From NCBI RefSeq assembly GCF_000004195.4, contig NC_030684.2, positions 106,779,929-106,843,928 on the forward strand: 64,000 bases of DNA. The letters are read 5' to 3'. The notes under the pieces are model-generated. The model was not told where the DNA came from. It ran no database searches and saw only the letters and a list, made by a program, of their open reading frames with translations. The translations under genes and the position numbers were made by a program. This document shows positions 22,533 to 34,852 of the stretch, in pieces; positions within the stretch are counted from its first letter, which is position 1; each line of letters starts with the position of its first letter. This DNA comes from Xenopus tropicalis. Its lineage: Eukaryota; Chordata; Amphibia; Anura; Pipidae.

Positions 22533-23122
22533 CTGCAAATAAACACATTTTCCCTATTAACAAAATGTACAGTTTCAATTAAATATTTGTTTTTAAAATT
22601 ATAGATAATAAATTATTCAATTGGTTTTCATTATTTTTATTTTGCATATTAATGATGTCTGCCTTTGATATTTTATTTTAGGCAATTCCCACCAATGCAC
22701 TCCAAAGCTTCCCCCTCTCCTGTAACAGGACCATAACTGCTCACACTGATATTAGGACAGATCATTTGTCCTTTTTCTAACTACCTTGCATTTCTCCCAC
22801 ATCTGTCTGTCTTAGTAATAAACTTATAGCCCTGCCTTTCCAAGACGTGTCAATATTTGTCCTACAGCATCAGGGTTAGCATCCCTCAGTTAAGACATCA
22901 TGGATCGGCATACTCAGACTGGAAACTCTCTCTGGAGGCCAGTGGATACATAGTACTGTTATATTTATGCTGGATACATGACATAAAGATGGCCATATAT
23001 TGGCAGATATTGCCTGCCAACTCAGCCACAGCTGACTATGGGTTTAGCCTGTACATAGGGGTCAAAACTAGCCTACCTAATCTATACCTGATCAAGGTCC
23101 AGCACAGCTGAGAAAGCTAAAG

Positions 23123-23243
23123 AATCCTGCTTACAGAGGAGAGCATGATGATGATGATGATGATAGCAATGAACGATAGGTATAGTTTCCAAGCAACACC
23201 CAGAGTCCAGTGCTGTCATCATCATCATCTTGCTCTCCTATAG
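23123..23243. repeat. Inverted repeat built on a GAT/ATC microsatellite
   Basis: GAGGAGAGCATGATGATGAT at 23125 and onwards pairs with ATCATCATCATCTTGCTCTC near 23220-23240, separated by about 65 nt of unrelated sequence. The unique AGGAGAGCA flank is also inverted, so the pairing is not only microsatellite. Confidence 0.6.
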
Positions 23244-23547
23244 CTGGTACACTTGTAGGTTGGGTAATTAATACATGAAAACGTAGCAACAAGAGTGGTA
23301 ATTGCCTGACCTATGAGAGCCGCAGCAGGGCCCAGCCAATTACCACTGAAACTAATGGAGAGGCAATTTCCAGCTTCTTATCAATTTTTACCCCCCTCAA
23401 ACTCTGCTAGCTAACTGGCAAAATAATGGAAAATCTCCTCTTGTGCCATTTTTCCAAACAAGTGAGAATAGCAGATCTGGTGAGTATATAAGAGATACAG
23501 ATGTTGGGTTAGCAGCGGACATCTTTTTGGGTGAGACTTTCCATTAA

Positions 23548-24115
23548 AGGAGTCATTTTATAAAAAGTTCATATTCAGTTATAATATTCATCCTCCCTCA
23601 AAATGTGAAATGATGCAGGAAGAAAAAAAAAAAGATATTTTGAAATAATTTTACCTCCTAAAACTGTCATTATATGAGAGCTGCATAGACAACCTCTCAA
23701 GTCAGAAGCCAGAGTGAAATGAAAGATGGGAGTGTTGCTTCAGTCTCCCACAGGAAGTGGTCACAGCACTGACTGACAGGCTTTACTTAACAGTAGCAGG
23801 GAAAACCTGTCCCAGTTTCCTCCTTCTGTGTCTCCTCTCTGCTTGTGCTGCTGCCAGGTGGGGGAAGAGGAGCAATCATAGCAAGCAGGCAGACAGGGGA
23901 AGGGAGGGGCATGAGCAGAGCAGAATATTGCAAAGCCCCGCCCATTCTATGGATATTCACTGCACTTTAAGTAGCTGCTGCTCTGTTACTGAAGTCATCA
24001 GGGCCAGTGGAAGCTTGCAAAAGGGGTGGGTGGGGCAGAGTTTTCAAGCAGTTATGGACATATTTGAACCCAAAGGTTTTAAAATAAAAGCACTTACTTC
24101 TATTTTACATTATTT
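23548..24115. mobile_element. T2-like MITE remnant
   Basis: The left end TTAAAGGAGTCATTTTATAA has the TTAAAGGRR-type T2 terminus. The body includes GAAGTGGTCACAGCACTGAC and GCAAAGCCCCGCCCATTC. No right inverted end or second TTAA could be set, so the limit is approximate. Confidence 0.45.
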
Positions 24116-24233
24116 GACATGGTTTAGTGCATTGTAAAAATTTATGATATATGTCCCCATTAAATACTTTCACGACACGGAATCTTCAGCATGTGGTGTT
24201 TCTGCTGCACATGAACATGAACACAACGTTTAC

Positions 24234-24364
24234 CTCGCTGGATCTGAAGATTACACGGTAGTTGTACTGTGGCCCATTTTCTTTAGCATCTTCCAACTTT
24301 TCTCGTCGCACGCTAACAGCAACCGGACCTAGGTTCTCATCGGAGCCAAAGTAATTCCAATGCT
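24234..24364 (-). CDS. sipa1l1: sipa1l1 coding exon 2 (codons 498-541)
   Basis: The exon is 131 nt, with acceptor TTTGCAG|AG and donor GCGAG|GTAAAC. Its first two bases complete a Glu codon begun in the previous exon, giving [18 protein letters not shown] and then [12 protein letters not shown]; it ends in phase 0 after FRSSE. This belongs to the dimerisation-type segment just before the RapGAP catalytic fold in SIPA1-family proteins (family knowledge). No stop or frameshift is present. Confidence 0.96.
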
Positions 24365-26622
24365 CTGCAAACAATAATCATATTGTAGAAAATAAACTGT
24401 TGGATATAGGCATAAACCAATGGATTTTCTGGCCTGTCTAAATGGCAGCTATGAAACAATGCAGCCCTTTCCAATCGTTAAATACACAGCATGCTATTTT
24501 TTTAGAATTTGCATTTTTACTTTTAATAATTTTTCCTTAAATAGTGAATAAATAATTAGAAGAACAAAAGTAGAAAACATTTTATTGCAGTATATAAATG
24601 CCAGTTGACATGTACCTGCCCTTGCATAAGTCATTACCCAGCAGCGTTATAAAAAGAACTGCACCCCATTTATAATCAGCATTTGGAGATGTTCAATAGA
24701 TGAGCAGGAAGACTGGCTCAGCTAAGTTACACATTATGACAGCTTCTATTCAGATATGCAGGCTTTTTTTTCTACTTTTTAAATTGAGTATAATCACCTT
24801 TAAAGTGGCCAGTTGTTCAATAACCCCACAATGGCACACAGTGCACAGTGGCGCAAACAAGCAACTTTGTCTGAAGTGGGTCAATAAGAATAAACCAACA
24901 GGGGTTACATTTACACAGCGGAAGTCTTAAGTCTTTCCTCAAGTGCTCAGCGCATCACTGTAGGGACCCATGGAGGTTTGAAACTTTAGCTTTATCCCAC
25001 ATTCTTTTCAAAAATATAAAGCACCAACAATTGGAAGTTCTCCCGGTGAAATGTTTTGCTATACCTGAGAATTGTTTATTTGACAATTCTAGCAATTACC
25101 TACAGCAGTGAAGATGCTGGGAGATGTATTTCATGGTTAGGCATTTGTGATACTGAAGGCAGTAATGAACCCCATGCAATTTAGTCCTTGACTAAAGGGA
25201 AATTTTACTTCCTAATGATTTTAACTGAAAGTTGATGTTAAACGCCCCTTCAGCACAGCTCTGCTGGAAGCCAGAAGGAAGAAAGGGAATATTCTGTGTA
25301 AAAGGGCCCAGAACATAGTCCTTTGGCTAAACGTTTTCTTCTTGCTTTCTAGGTGGGTGGATCTAATATTAGGACGGCAAGCTGTCATATGTAAAGTTTA
25401 CAAATGATTCTCAGACAAAGAAGTGCTTTATGAACAGCTGAGCCTCTTGCCTCCTTGCTTTCCTGGAGAGTAAAACAAATAGTAAAGAGCGGACAATCTG
25501 AATCCTTATCGATTCATACAAAGTTCAACAGAAAGAACGAAAGATGGCAGCTCTCTTGGTTTTAATCATTCCACTGAGAGCTTTGTGAAGGATACCACAA
25601 ATAAACATATTTGCAATATTGCTTATTTAATATCATAAGGACACACTAGGGTTGCCACCTTTTCTAGAAAAAAATACCTACCTTCCTATATTTTTATGTT
25701 TGTTCCTTATTTTTTACTGGTCAGGCCAGTAAAACACTGCCCAGGTGGCTAACCTAGTCTTCTCTTTTACAAGTCTTAAGTGAGGGAGGATTAAGCCTGT
25801 AGAACCAGCATTGTGGTCTTAGCACAGGACTTAAGGTCCCCATACACGGGCCAATAGTAGCTGCCGATATTGTTTTGAAATTACATGCACTAGCATGGAC
25901 ACTAATTTACTTATGAAACCAGGGGATGTGCACTGATCGATCCCCCTAGCTCTATTGTATGTTTGTAGCTAATTTGGCCAGATCAGTCGCACTTCCAGTG
26001 TATTTGTATATTTTATTTAGCCTTGGAGGGCTCCCACAACCACCTTTTTGTGTATTTACACACACACACACAGACATAGTGGGTGACTAAATTAAAATAA
26101 CAAAGTATAAGGCCACTGAATCCCAAGATCTATTAAGGATATATTAACTGCTTTTTTGCTGTGCATATGGTCAGCATCACTGCTGGCATACAAAATGGTA
26201 ATGTTGATTTTGTCCACTTTTTTTGTCTGTGGTTTCTCTGGGACAGCCCTCAAACCTCTATATCCTAAAGCAGGGCAATGTCAGATGAGGCATTTGCTTC
26301 ACGTGTGCAAATGCAAACTTAAGTGCTTCCATATCCATGGAAGCAGAATGGAATTTTCTCCAGTTGTAGATCTGCTGGCAGGGAAAACTCCTCAAATGAC
26401 ATGGTCCTTACAGAAATTATTTATCATGCCTCAGAACACCAGGCCTGTTTTAAAAATTTGAATATGTGAGGTTTTTTTCTACTTCAAATAAACTCACAAA
26501 ATGAATGTATGCTTATTTATTAAAAAATCTAAATATAAAAAACTTGACTAAATAAAACAGTGGGAAAAAACCTGAACTGCTCAAGTTTGTGAGTTTACAA
26601 GTATAAAAAAACCCCTCTAATA

Positions 26623-26923
26623 CAGGGGTCTCCAGCCTTTCTTACTAGTGAGCCACAATCAAATCTAAAAATACTTTGAGAGCAACTATAGCATCTTAAT
26701 GGAGGTGCCAAATAAAGGCTAAGATTGGCTATTAGGCAGCCTCTATGCACACTATTAGCTTACAGGAGGCTTTATTTGGTAGGAAATCTTGTTTTTATTT
26801 AACCAAAACTTGCTACCAAGTCAGGAATTCAAAAATAACTCCCTGGTTTGGGGGCACTGAGAGCAACATCCAAGGGGTTGGTGAGCAACATGTTGCCCCT
26901 GAGCCACTGGTTGGGGATCACTG
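26623..26923 (+). mobile_element. hAT-like nonautonomous element with exact 8-bp TSD
   Basis: Ends CAGGGGTCTCCAGCC and GGTTGGGGATCACTG are imperfect inverted repeats. The octamer CTCTAATA flanks both sides (26615-26622 and 26924-26931). The interior carries GAGAGCAACATCCAAGGGGT and TGAGCAACATGTTGCCCCTG, shared with 11150-11435 and, inverted, 1891-2520. Confidence 0.9.
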
Positions 26924-29632
26924 CTCTAATAATTGGAATTTTAAAAAATGCTTATATTTTGCCTTAGACAACTCACATTGACTTTTATGTGAACTCGGCA
27001 ACATTTACATGCTGAATTTTTAAGTTCAGGATTTTTGCTTTATAAATCTTTAAAATTCAAGTCTTTGAAACTCTAATTTGTGAGTTTTAGCTAAAAAAAA
27101 AACCCTCGAACTGTGGCAAAAATTTCCAATTTTGAGCGTTAATAAGTCACCCCCTTAATGTGCACATGTTCCTACACTCTAAGGCAAATGAATTGAAAGG
27201 AGTAAAATTGTATAATTATAATTAAATAGGTTAACATGTTAATAGAAGTTCTGAACTGAGAGATGACGGAAGCTTAACAATATGTATGTAGGGTGCACTC
27301 TATAAATATAACCCATCAAGTGGAGCTGTCATGATGCCGTCACACTGTCAATGTTCATGATGTAACAAACTTACAGTGAAATATGGTAGGTACAAGCATC
27401 ACCTGACAATATGAAACCAGAAGGCAATATCCCTAGAAGAATGGACCAAAACCATTGCTGAACAGTGAGCAAAGCCACTAAGTGCTTAAAAGATTTAAAG
27501 TGGGACAAAAATGAATGTCCACTATTACTCCAGAAGCATGCTGGTCGAACCAATTAAAAAGGAAATAGGTGATAATAAATGACCCTGTACCAATCGTTAC
27601 ACCAGTCCTGCTCACTAGCTAAGAGACTGAATGTCTGCATTATAAATTAGATACTATACCGTGTCACTTGAAAGTCTTTTGACTGCTTTTAAGCAATATA
27701 AACTTGATATATCACTCTTAAAAAATGCTATTTTGACTCCTAAATTAATCCATAAAATAAGTTTTTAATACTGGAGTTTGAAACTGGGGCCACAGTCAAA
27801 ATTGAATTCACTTATCTCTTCCATGGGATATGGATGCTTAAACGTAGTGAAAAAAAATGCAGCCTGTTTTAGGTAAGTACTAAAGAAAAGACTTTTCTAT
27901 CTGCCTGTGGATGATACTAATGGCACACTGCAAAATGCTACTTGTTGCACACATCACTTGAGTGATATCTGCTGTTGCCACCCTTAATTGCTTTCCAGGC
28001 CAGGGAAAGTGGAGAGCAATTTAATGTACTTATTTGGTGTAATTATTGTTAACCACATAAATGGTTATGTATAATTAAATGCAGTTTAACAAAAATGAAT
28101 TCTTAATTTATTACATATGGGTGCCTCAATGATGTAGCAATACCTGAGCAGTTCCAAAGCTAGGCAGGCAGTATGAGTCTGTTTATTACTGATCAGAGTC
28201 TCCCTACAGGAGCAAAACTGAGTTAGCACTGAATGCTACATAAGCCTGCACAGTAATCAAACAATAATTAATAAATACATGGAACAGGTCGGACAAGTGT
28301 AGTGACAAACATCAGGGTTCCGTATTTGGTTCTTTGCTTTTTTTTGGTTGTGGTTGCCATTGTAAGCACTTTTTTGGGTTCCATGCAGATTGTTTCCATC
28401 TGGAATTAAGAACTGGGAAACAAACTGCAGTTTGATGTTGACAAATGCAGGGTTACACTTTGGCAAAAATAACATGAATACCAGTTATAAACTAAAATGG
28501 AATTGTGTAGGACTTGGAGGTTAATGTGGATGTTAATGTAGATTTGCAACTCTAGGCAGTGTCAGTCAATGTCGACTAAAGCTAAAAATGTACCGTCATA
28601 TACAAAAATCTGCAACGACCTGAGGAATAAAATGATGAAATTAGCGCACGGGGGCAGATTCTTGGCCTGCAGAGAATTAGCCCTACATGGCATTAGCCAT
28701 AAAGGAATTAATAGAATGTACCTTCAGAATCTCACTGCCCACACTATGAAGAGCAATTTTGCACCATAAAAAGCTTTGACTGCAACCATTTGGAATTATT
28801 TTTATGGTGCCAGGTCCCCTTTAAGGACCGGGGCTCAAAACTGCATACTGAAGCTGAGGTCTTTCTAGGGACCTGTAAAGGGGCAAAACTCCAATTTAGA
28901 AGAGATCTGCTGTTTTCAGGAGCCAGGTAGTAACTTTCCTTAAGTCAACTGTACCCATTTACGTTATGCTTAGTATTGCTATTCTCTCTCCCTACACATG
29001 GACTGACAGAGCACTGGAAATTTGCAGTAACTATGAACTAAGCAATACCTTTCATCACTAGCAAAGCTATAGTTCCTGAGAACACGCCATGTGCATGTAC
29101 TCTTGATTCCTTTAGGGAACCTAACATGGCTGCCTTCCAAACCTCAGAAACCGCAATGTCATCAGAATATGATTTAGTAACTTCCTTTTTTGTTGACCCT
29201 GCTAGCTACCTTAAATATTACCAGGACAGAAAAATGCTATATAGGAACTAAGGTTAAATCTATATATCTTGTGCAAATAACAATAGAAAATTGTGTTTTA
29301 ATGACATTACTTAAAGCACAGCTACTGTACATTTCAGTTTGCTTCAAGCCCCATCTTATTTACGGAGCTTACATTTTTTCTTCTAAGGTTAGTTTCTTCT
29401 ATACTGCAGCAAGGAAGCAGCACCCCCATAAGTGAGCATTTTTGACTGTGTAGATTGAACTAGGCTGTTGCTATTCGATGATCTACTTGAAAGCCTGCTT
29501 GCAGCACAATATACTGGGAACAGTCTGACAGCTTTCTTGCTGCTTGAGTCAGAATTTGCCATTTTCTGCTCTTAAAGCTACCGTGGGAGGAAGGGGTAAA
29601 AATAACGGTAAAAATCTGTAGCACAGGTATAG

Positions 29633-29930
29633 GACCCATTATCCAGAATGCTCGGGACCAAGGGTTTTTCTGATAAGGGGTCTTTCTGTAATTTGGATCT
29701 TCATACCTTAAGTCTACTAAAAAATCAATAAAACATTAAACCCAATAGGATTATTTTGCAACCAATAAGGATTAATTATATCTTAGTTAGGATCAAGTAC
29801 AAGGTACTGTTTTATTACAAGGAAAAAGGAAATCATTTTTAAAAATCTGAATTATTTGATTAAAATGGAGTCAATGGGAGACAGGCTTTCCGTAATTCGG
29901 ATCTTTCTGGATAACGGATCCCATACCTGT
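29633..29930. mobile_element. MITE, 'ACAGGTATGGGACC' family, complete
   Basis: Terminal inverted repeats ACAGGTATAGGACCCATTAT and ATAACGGATCCCATACCTGT are clear. The interior includes CAATAGGATTATTTTGCAAC and CAATAAGGATTAATTATATC, found in the copies at 22145, 38873, 42096, 46602 and 54310. It is about 298 bp and noncoding; superfamily not assigned. Confidence 0.85.
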
Positions 29931-30346
29931 AAAGACACTGTGACTTATCGTCTAGATGGATACCCTTTTTACTGATCATGGAAGGTGCCCCCTTCAGATC
30001 ACACAGCAAGTCTGGCTTTAATATAATGTAAAAGAAAGAGGACTAGTAGGGAGACTGCTGTAAAGAAGGTTATCCAAAGAGTTCCTATAGGAACGGGGAG
30101 GTGCTGCTAGCATATATGGAAAATGTGACCCCCGTTTGCTTTTTTTATCTTAGGATAAAAATAATTGGGACCTATTGGCCTTAAGATTTGCTTATAAATA
30201 GATATATTAACAGCAAGTCATGCTGACTTCCAATAATAACTTTCCATAGAATACTAGAACTAAGAAAAAAAACTGTATTGTTACCACAATCTACAATTCA
30301 GAAAGTACAAAGGGTGCAGATGGGAAAAAAAAAATGACTTACTTAC

Positions 30347-31838
30347 CTTTTTGATAGAAATATCTCCGAAAATAGTAAGAACCAAGGTCAACATGTTCAA
30401 CAATATATCTTTTTGCTCTGTCAATGTGAAGAACTAGGTTTTCCTTGGGAACCTCCAGAACAGCCAAACCAGCGTTTGCACAATGTGAACTCATTGTAGA
30501 TTCAAAAGAAGAATTTTCACATCCAGAAAAGGAACCAGAATTTGATTTTGTTAAACTGACCTTCTTTTCTGCCTCTCCTCCCATTTCATTTCGAAAGTAA
30601 GGGCAGCTTAATACCAAGTCATTGCTTTTGTCATCTCCTTGGTCCATAGATTCTTTTGGGTTTAAATCCTCTGTACTGCCTGTGGGGGAGTTAAAACTTG
30701 AGGAGTGTGACAATGGCCCAGCAGCAAGCGATGCGGCGGCAGCAGCAGCAGAAGCACCTGTTGTTGTATTTTTTCTTTTGATGACATTTTGTCTATTCAT
30801 GACAACTTCATTCAAATCAAATAGAACACTCTGAATATCATAATGTGCAAAACATTTGGGGCAGGTCCAAGGTCTGATGCTATCATCAGAACGGCTATCT
30901 TCTATATCTGAAGACTTTCCTAATTCTCCTTCACCTTTGGCATTACGCAGCTTGCGAAAAATGGAAGAGTCTCCAGTCTCTGATTTTGAACGTCTTTTAA
31001 GTGGTTTGTCTCTATCCTTGAAAGCTCTATGCCCCTCTCTTTGACCATCTATTACATCCAATGAAAAGCCAGATCCTCGGTTTCCACTACTCAATAGTAG
31101 TTCACTCAACTTTGACGGTCCATGGGCACGATGATCAGATCTCTCATTTTTGTACCCTTTTAATAAGTCAAAAAAACTTTCCCCCGAAGTCCCCTGCTTG
31201 TCAATTGATGAGGTACTACCATACTCTCTATGTAACGAAGACCCTGTTTTAAATGTTGGTGACATACACTCTTCAAAATTGTCCATATCAAATTCACTTA
31301 TAGTAATATCACTGTTACTCCGTTGCCTTATCCTGCGAAGAACTTTTCTTGGAGAGCTAGCACTGGAAAAACCTTCAGGGGAAAGAAACCTTGAGTCTAA
31401 ACTTTCAGCCTGTCTGGTTTTGTTTTTGAGAGTATTCTGGATACTCTTTAGCATAGCAGAATCGCTTGAATTAATGCTTGACATGCTAACTTGACTACTA
31501 GGACTACTTTTAACAGATACAGTATCAATACTTGTTGTTTCAGCATCCTGACTAGTTCTACTCACTTCTTTCACATTTTCTTTTCTAGGTGGCCAATCTG
31601 CAATTCTTGCCCTTACTCCCATCTTGGGAACACCAGGAGTTGCAGATATATGATGGGAACTTTCACTACGTGGTGGGCCAACAGGAGACATTGCAGATGA
31701 ACCTAAGCTACCATTCTGTGACCTGAAACGCCTCATATAAAAGTCATCTGAACGAGCTTTTTGTGGTCCATCTGGTACAGCAGTTTGGATTCCACTTGCA
31801 ACCGACCTCTCAGTCTGGGACCTTTTCAAACTGGTCAT
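30347..31838 (-). CDS. sipa1l1: sipa1l1 first coding exon (codons 1-497 plus 1 nt)
   Basis: This exon encodes the N-terminal third of a Rap-specific GTPase-activating protein that in vertebrates works at actin and postsynaptic sites. The start [11 protein letters not shown] and the stretches [17 protein letters not shown] (about 32-48), [21 protein letters not shown] (about 282-302) and [13 protein letters not shown] (about 322-334) match SIPA1L1 as I know it, rather than paralogues SIPA1L2 or SIPA1L3. The region is serine-rich and probably largely disordered, with a run of six alanines near 364-369. The start was chosen because it is the first ATG, sits three bases after a splice acceptor (CAG|ATC ATG), and agrees with the family N-terminus. 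The donor reads AAAG|GTAAGT and the exon ends in phase 1. The next exon is 24234-24364. Confidence 0.97.
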
Positions 31839-31841
31839 GAT
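31839..31841 (-). other. sipa1l1: 5' UTR remnant and splice acceptor ahead of sipa1l1 start codon
   Basis: Reading on the minus strand, TATTTTCAG immediately precedes ATC ATG, so a 3' splice site at 31842-31843 would leave only three untranslated bases in the first coding exon. The polypyrimidine tract is modest. If the acceptor is real, promoter and leader exons lie farther up (higher coordinates); if not, the 5' UTR continues into 31842 and beyond. Confidence 0.6.
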
Positions 31842-34600
31842 CTGAAAATAGGCTTGAACTTAAAACCTTCCAGAATAAAACACACCCATGTTTGTTCTCT
31901 ACAAGGGTACTTTTCTCCTGGAGAAAACACTCCAGAAAGTGCCCTGGTTTCATGAGATCTGTAAAGGTGAAAATAGGAGGAGGGAAAAAAACTGTTTTTG
32001 CTTAGTAACTTGCATGGAATGCCGTAGCTGTTGTCTTCGTTTTATTTCTGTTTTTTCACAAAGACTTCCTTTTCAGGTTTCTGAATTTGTCAGGCCATCC
32101 AAGCAATGCGTTGATTGATGCAACCTAAAAAACATAATTTACCACTTTAAATATGTTTTTAAAAAAGATGAACTTTTAATAATCAACCAAATAATTCAAA
32201 CATTGGGATATTCATAGACTACACTTTAACACTGATAAAGACATCTGTTTTTTCCTGCTAATTATATTTTAGCATGCTCATGACCATCTAAATCAACCCT
32301 GACAACCTTAAAAGAGCAAATTTTTTATTGATTGGATATCAAAACCTGGGACAACGGTATTATTGTAGTAAAGACAGTGCTGCCATTTTAATACTTTCTG
32401 GTGATTTCTTGCCTTGGCTAGGTGTGCACTAAAGAAAAAAGGTTTTCGGTGTAACATTCTTCAGAAAACCTTGTTCATGTCTGTATGTTACATGTTAGAT
32501 TCTAGAAACCTTGACAAGAGATCTTTTAAATTTATGGAAGTAATCAAAAAAGCATGGCATGAAGACAAAGCTTTTAAATGTAACCAATGACTAATTTGCC
32601 ATCTTCAGAACGTTCAGATAAATTAAGTTTGAAGGAAGTTGGTTCAAACAAATAGAAGGGCCAAAGGTACATGTGTTTAGCAATCCATATATCATGCCAG
32701 AATGGAGCATTTGATGAACAAGGCTGTAGGTTCAGCAGAAACTCAATTCTGAGAAAAGTTTAAAAAAAAAAAAAAAGTTTATGTGGAAGGTATATATGGT
32801 ATATATAAAAGTGATGGTTAAATTGCGGGGGGATGTAAACCTCAGGTAGAAATTATAATGAAACAGAAGTAGCAGCTCTAGCAGCTTCTCTTTTAAATTA
32901 AAGCAGTGCTGCACAGCACTGAGAAGTGGGTTACTGGTTGGCAAATGAGTTGGCAAGTGTCGCAGGTCAATGAGCAGTGCATCTGTGTTGATTGTTGGGA
33001 AAAATGAAATGCCCATGGCTGGATAGCTGGCAGCTGTGTAATACTTACTTTGGCATCAAACAAGTTGAAAAAAGGTGGGAAAAAAACCTTCTCTCTCCTA
33101 TTCCATATTTCCCTATAGACTTCAATGGAAATTTCTCGTGTTAAGATTTACTAACTAATCAATATTTTATCATAAGGAAATGTTAATTTATTTAGGAATT
33201 TATCTGTCAAAGGAGTAAAATAAACATTACTGGCTCATCACTCATATATAGTCAACATCCATTTTTTACTAGTCATAGTGCCGCCTCCTGGACAAACCCA
33301 GTTGGTTAGTCAATCAATCAACCAATCAGGTTAAAGCTAAAGATTAATTTTAAGTAACTGTATACATAAAAACGTCTACATAAATATTTATAGAACTGAC
33401 AAAACACTCACTGGAGTAAGTTAGTTGTTATTAGAGCTTTACTTTTGCCTACAATAAATTACAAGAGTAGAATGTATCCTTCAAACACAAAATCCACAAA
33501 ATCTACAAAACCACTTGTAGCTATGATCATTTGTAGGTCACTCATTGACTGCAGATATTAGAATATTTAATAATTACAGTCTTCAGACCATAAGTGCAGC
33601 AGATACGCCTGCTCTGGCATGTGTTTTGCATTTCCCCTACCAGTAGCATAGCTGAATGAACACCATACGACATCAATGTGTAAATGCCACTCTCCCCACC
33701 CAAAATGAAAATTTAGGCGGTCTAATGTTAACATGAAAAGAGAGGCTAAAAACAATTATTTTGTGATTAACAGCAAATTAAGCCTCACACTGAATATCTG
33801 ATATTACTTATACGCCCACCTTTACAGGAAGTGCACAAACTCAAATTAGAAGTAGGTTTTTTTTTATTAGCTGGAAAAGGCCATAAAAACTTGTGACATC
33901 CTATTGCACAGATGACTTTGCCATATGCTTTAATGCAATAATGATTTAAAGTAGAATGAGATAATACCATCCATATGTCTGATACAGTCACATAAAATAT
34001 ATGCTTATATAACATACTAATAAAAAAAAAATGTATTAATGACAGTTTCATATGTAGCTTCCAATTATACACTACAAATTATTTTCCCCATTGAGGAAGC
34101 CAATCTACACTAACTTCCTCCTACTGAAACCTAGACAACCAGTATGAATATGGAAGGGTTGATTCTAGCTTAAACCCTGCCATAAAAGGAACATATCCTA
34201 CTATAAATATGCCTGAGAGTAATGGCAGCATATGGGTTCCAAGATGGTGCCCAATATAAATTTCTCTTCTTGTTCTATGATAGACAGATCTGGACTAAAC
34301 AGTACCCTTTTTAATACATAACATAACATATTTCTATTTACTATAATCATGGTTTTAGTTTCAACTGAAATAACATAAAATTTAAAGAAGCAAAACCTGA
34401 AAACATTAATTTTGAAAACATAATTTGAATGCTGCATCATATGCACTATATGTACCAGCATGATGGCCAATGGTCCAATTTCAACCAGAACATCTGCAAG
34501 CAGTTGGTATGTTCTCCCTTTGTCCACACGGGTTTCCTGCAGGCACTCTGGAGGAAATTATTATTATTTATTAGTTCCTGTGCAAATGTTTGGTATAGCC
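31842..34600. other. Non-coding, probable sipa1l1 5' intron or leader region
   Basis: No conserved coding block, CpG-rich promoter-like segment or complete element is visible. An A-run with TATA-like sequence lies near 32761-32810. Either the 5' intron or the 5' untranslated and upstream region of sipa1l1. Confidence 0.5.
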
Positions 34601-34611
34601 ATGCAACTTGA

Positions 34612-34852
34612 GTACATACTGCAGGGCTTTGTGGGCAGGCTACAAAGGCCCAAGCCTAGGGCGGCAAATATATGGGGGCAGCAGGCCACCACTGGCTGCA
34701 TATGAACTAGTGCTGGCAATTGGTAGTAGCAGCAGCTGAGAGGTGTGTACAAGCAGTGGAGGTATGCGAGTAGGGAGGCGTGCAAGCAGGGGTAAAGGGG
34801 GTGTGAGTGGGACATCCTATATTTAAATCTGGCCCTGACAGCAGTACTACAG
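34612..34852. repeat. Possible unassigned interspersed repeat
   Basis: A G-rich island (GGGCAGGCTACAAAGGCCCA, then GTAGTAGCAGCAGCTGAGAG) between AT-rich flanks, ending CTGGCCCTGACAGCAGTACT. The left end ATACTGCAGGGC is only weakly inverted to the right end. It could instead be single-copy. Confidence 0.3.

Larger units (their letters stand above)
22533..24233 (-). other. sipa1l1: sipa1l1 intron 2
   Basis: GT-AG intron of 1701 nt. It holds an imperfect GAT-repeat hairpin (23123-23243) and a T2-like MITE remnant (23548-24115). Confidence 0.8.
24365..30346 (-). other. sipa1l1: sipa1l1 intron 1 (after first coding exon)
   Basis: GT-AG intron of 5982 nt. It holds a short 'GGTCCCCATACACGGGCC' end fragment (25830-25880), an (AC)n tract near 26058, a hAT-like element (26623-26923) and an 'ACAGGTAT' MITE (29633-29930). 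The stretches 24365-25820 and 26935-29620 show no clear element. Confidence 0.8.

Noticed and set aside
23757..24137. 126-codon open frame
   Set aside because: No similarity that I recognise, and it overlaps a T2-like MITE remnant.
27371..27553. Possible Tc1 transposase piece (GTGAAATATGGTAGGTACAAG)
   Set aside because: Only a short resemblance to a common Tc1 stretch; no catalytic motif or end could be found.
30339..30346. Extension of the first coding exon to a stop at 30339
   Set aside because: The AAAG|GTAAGT donor at 30347 fits perfectly with the next exon in phase and in family sequence, so the extra codons are intronic.
31150..31494. Plus-strand open frames over the first coding exon
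   Set aside because: They are shadows of the conserved minus-strand sipa1l1 frame.
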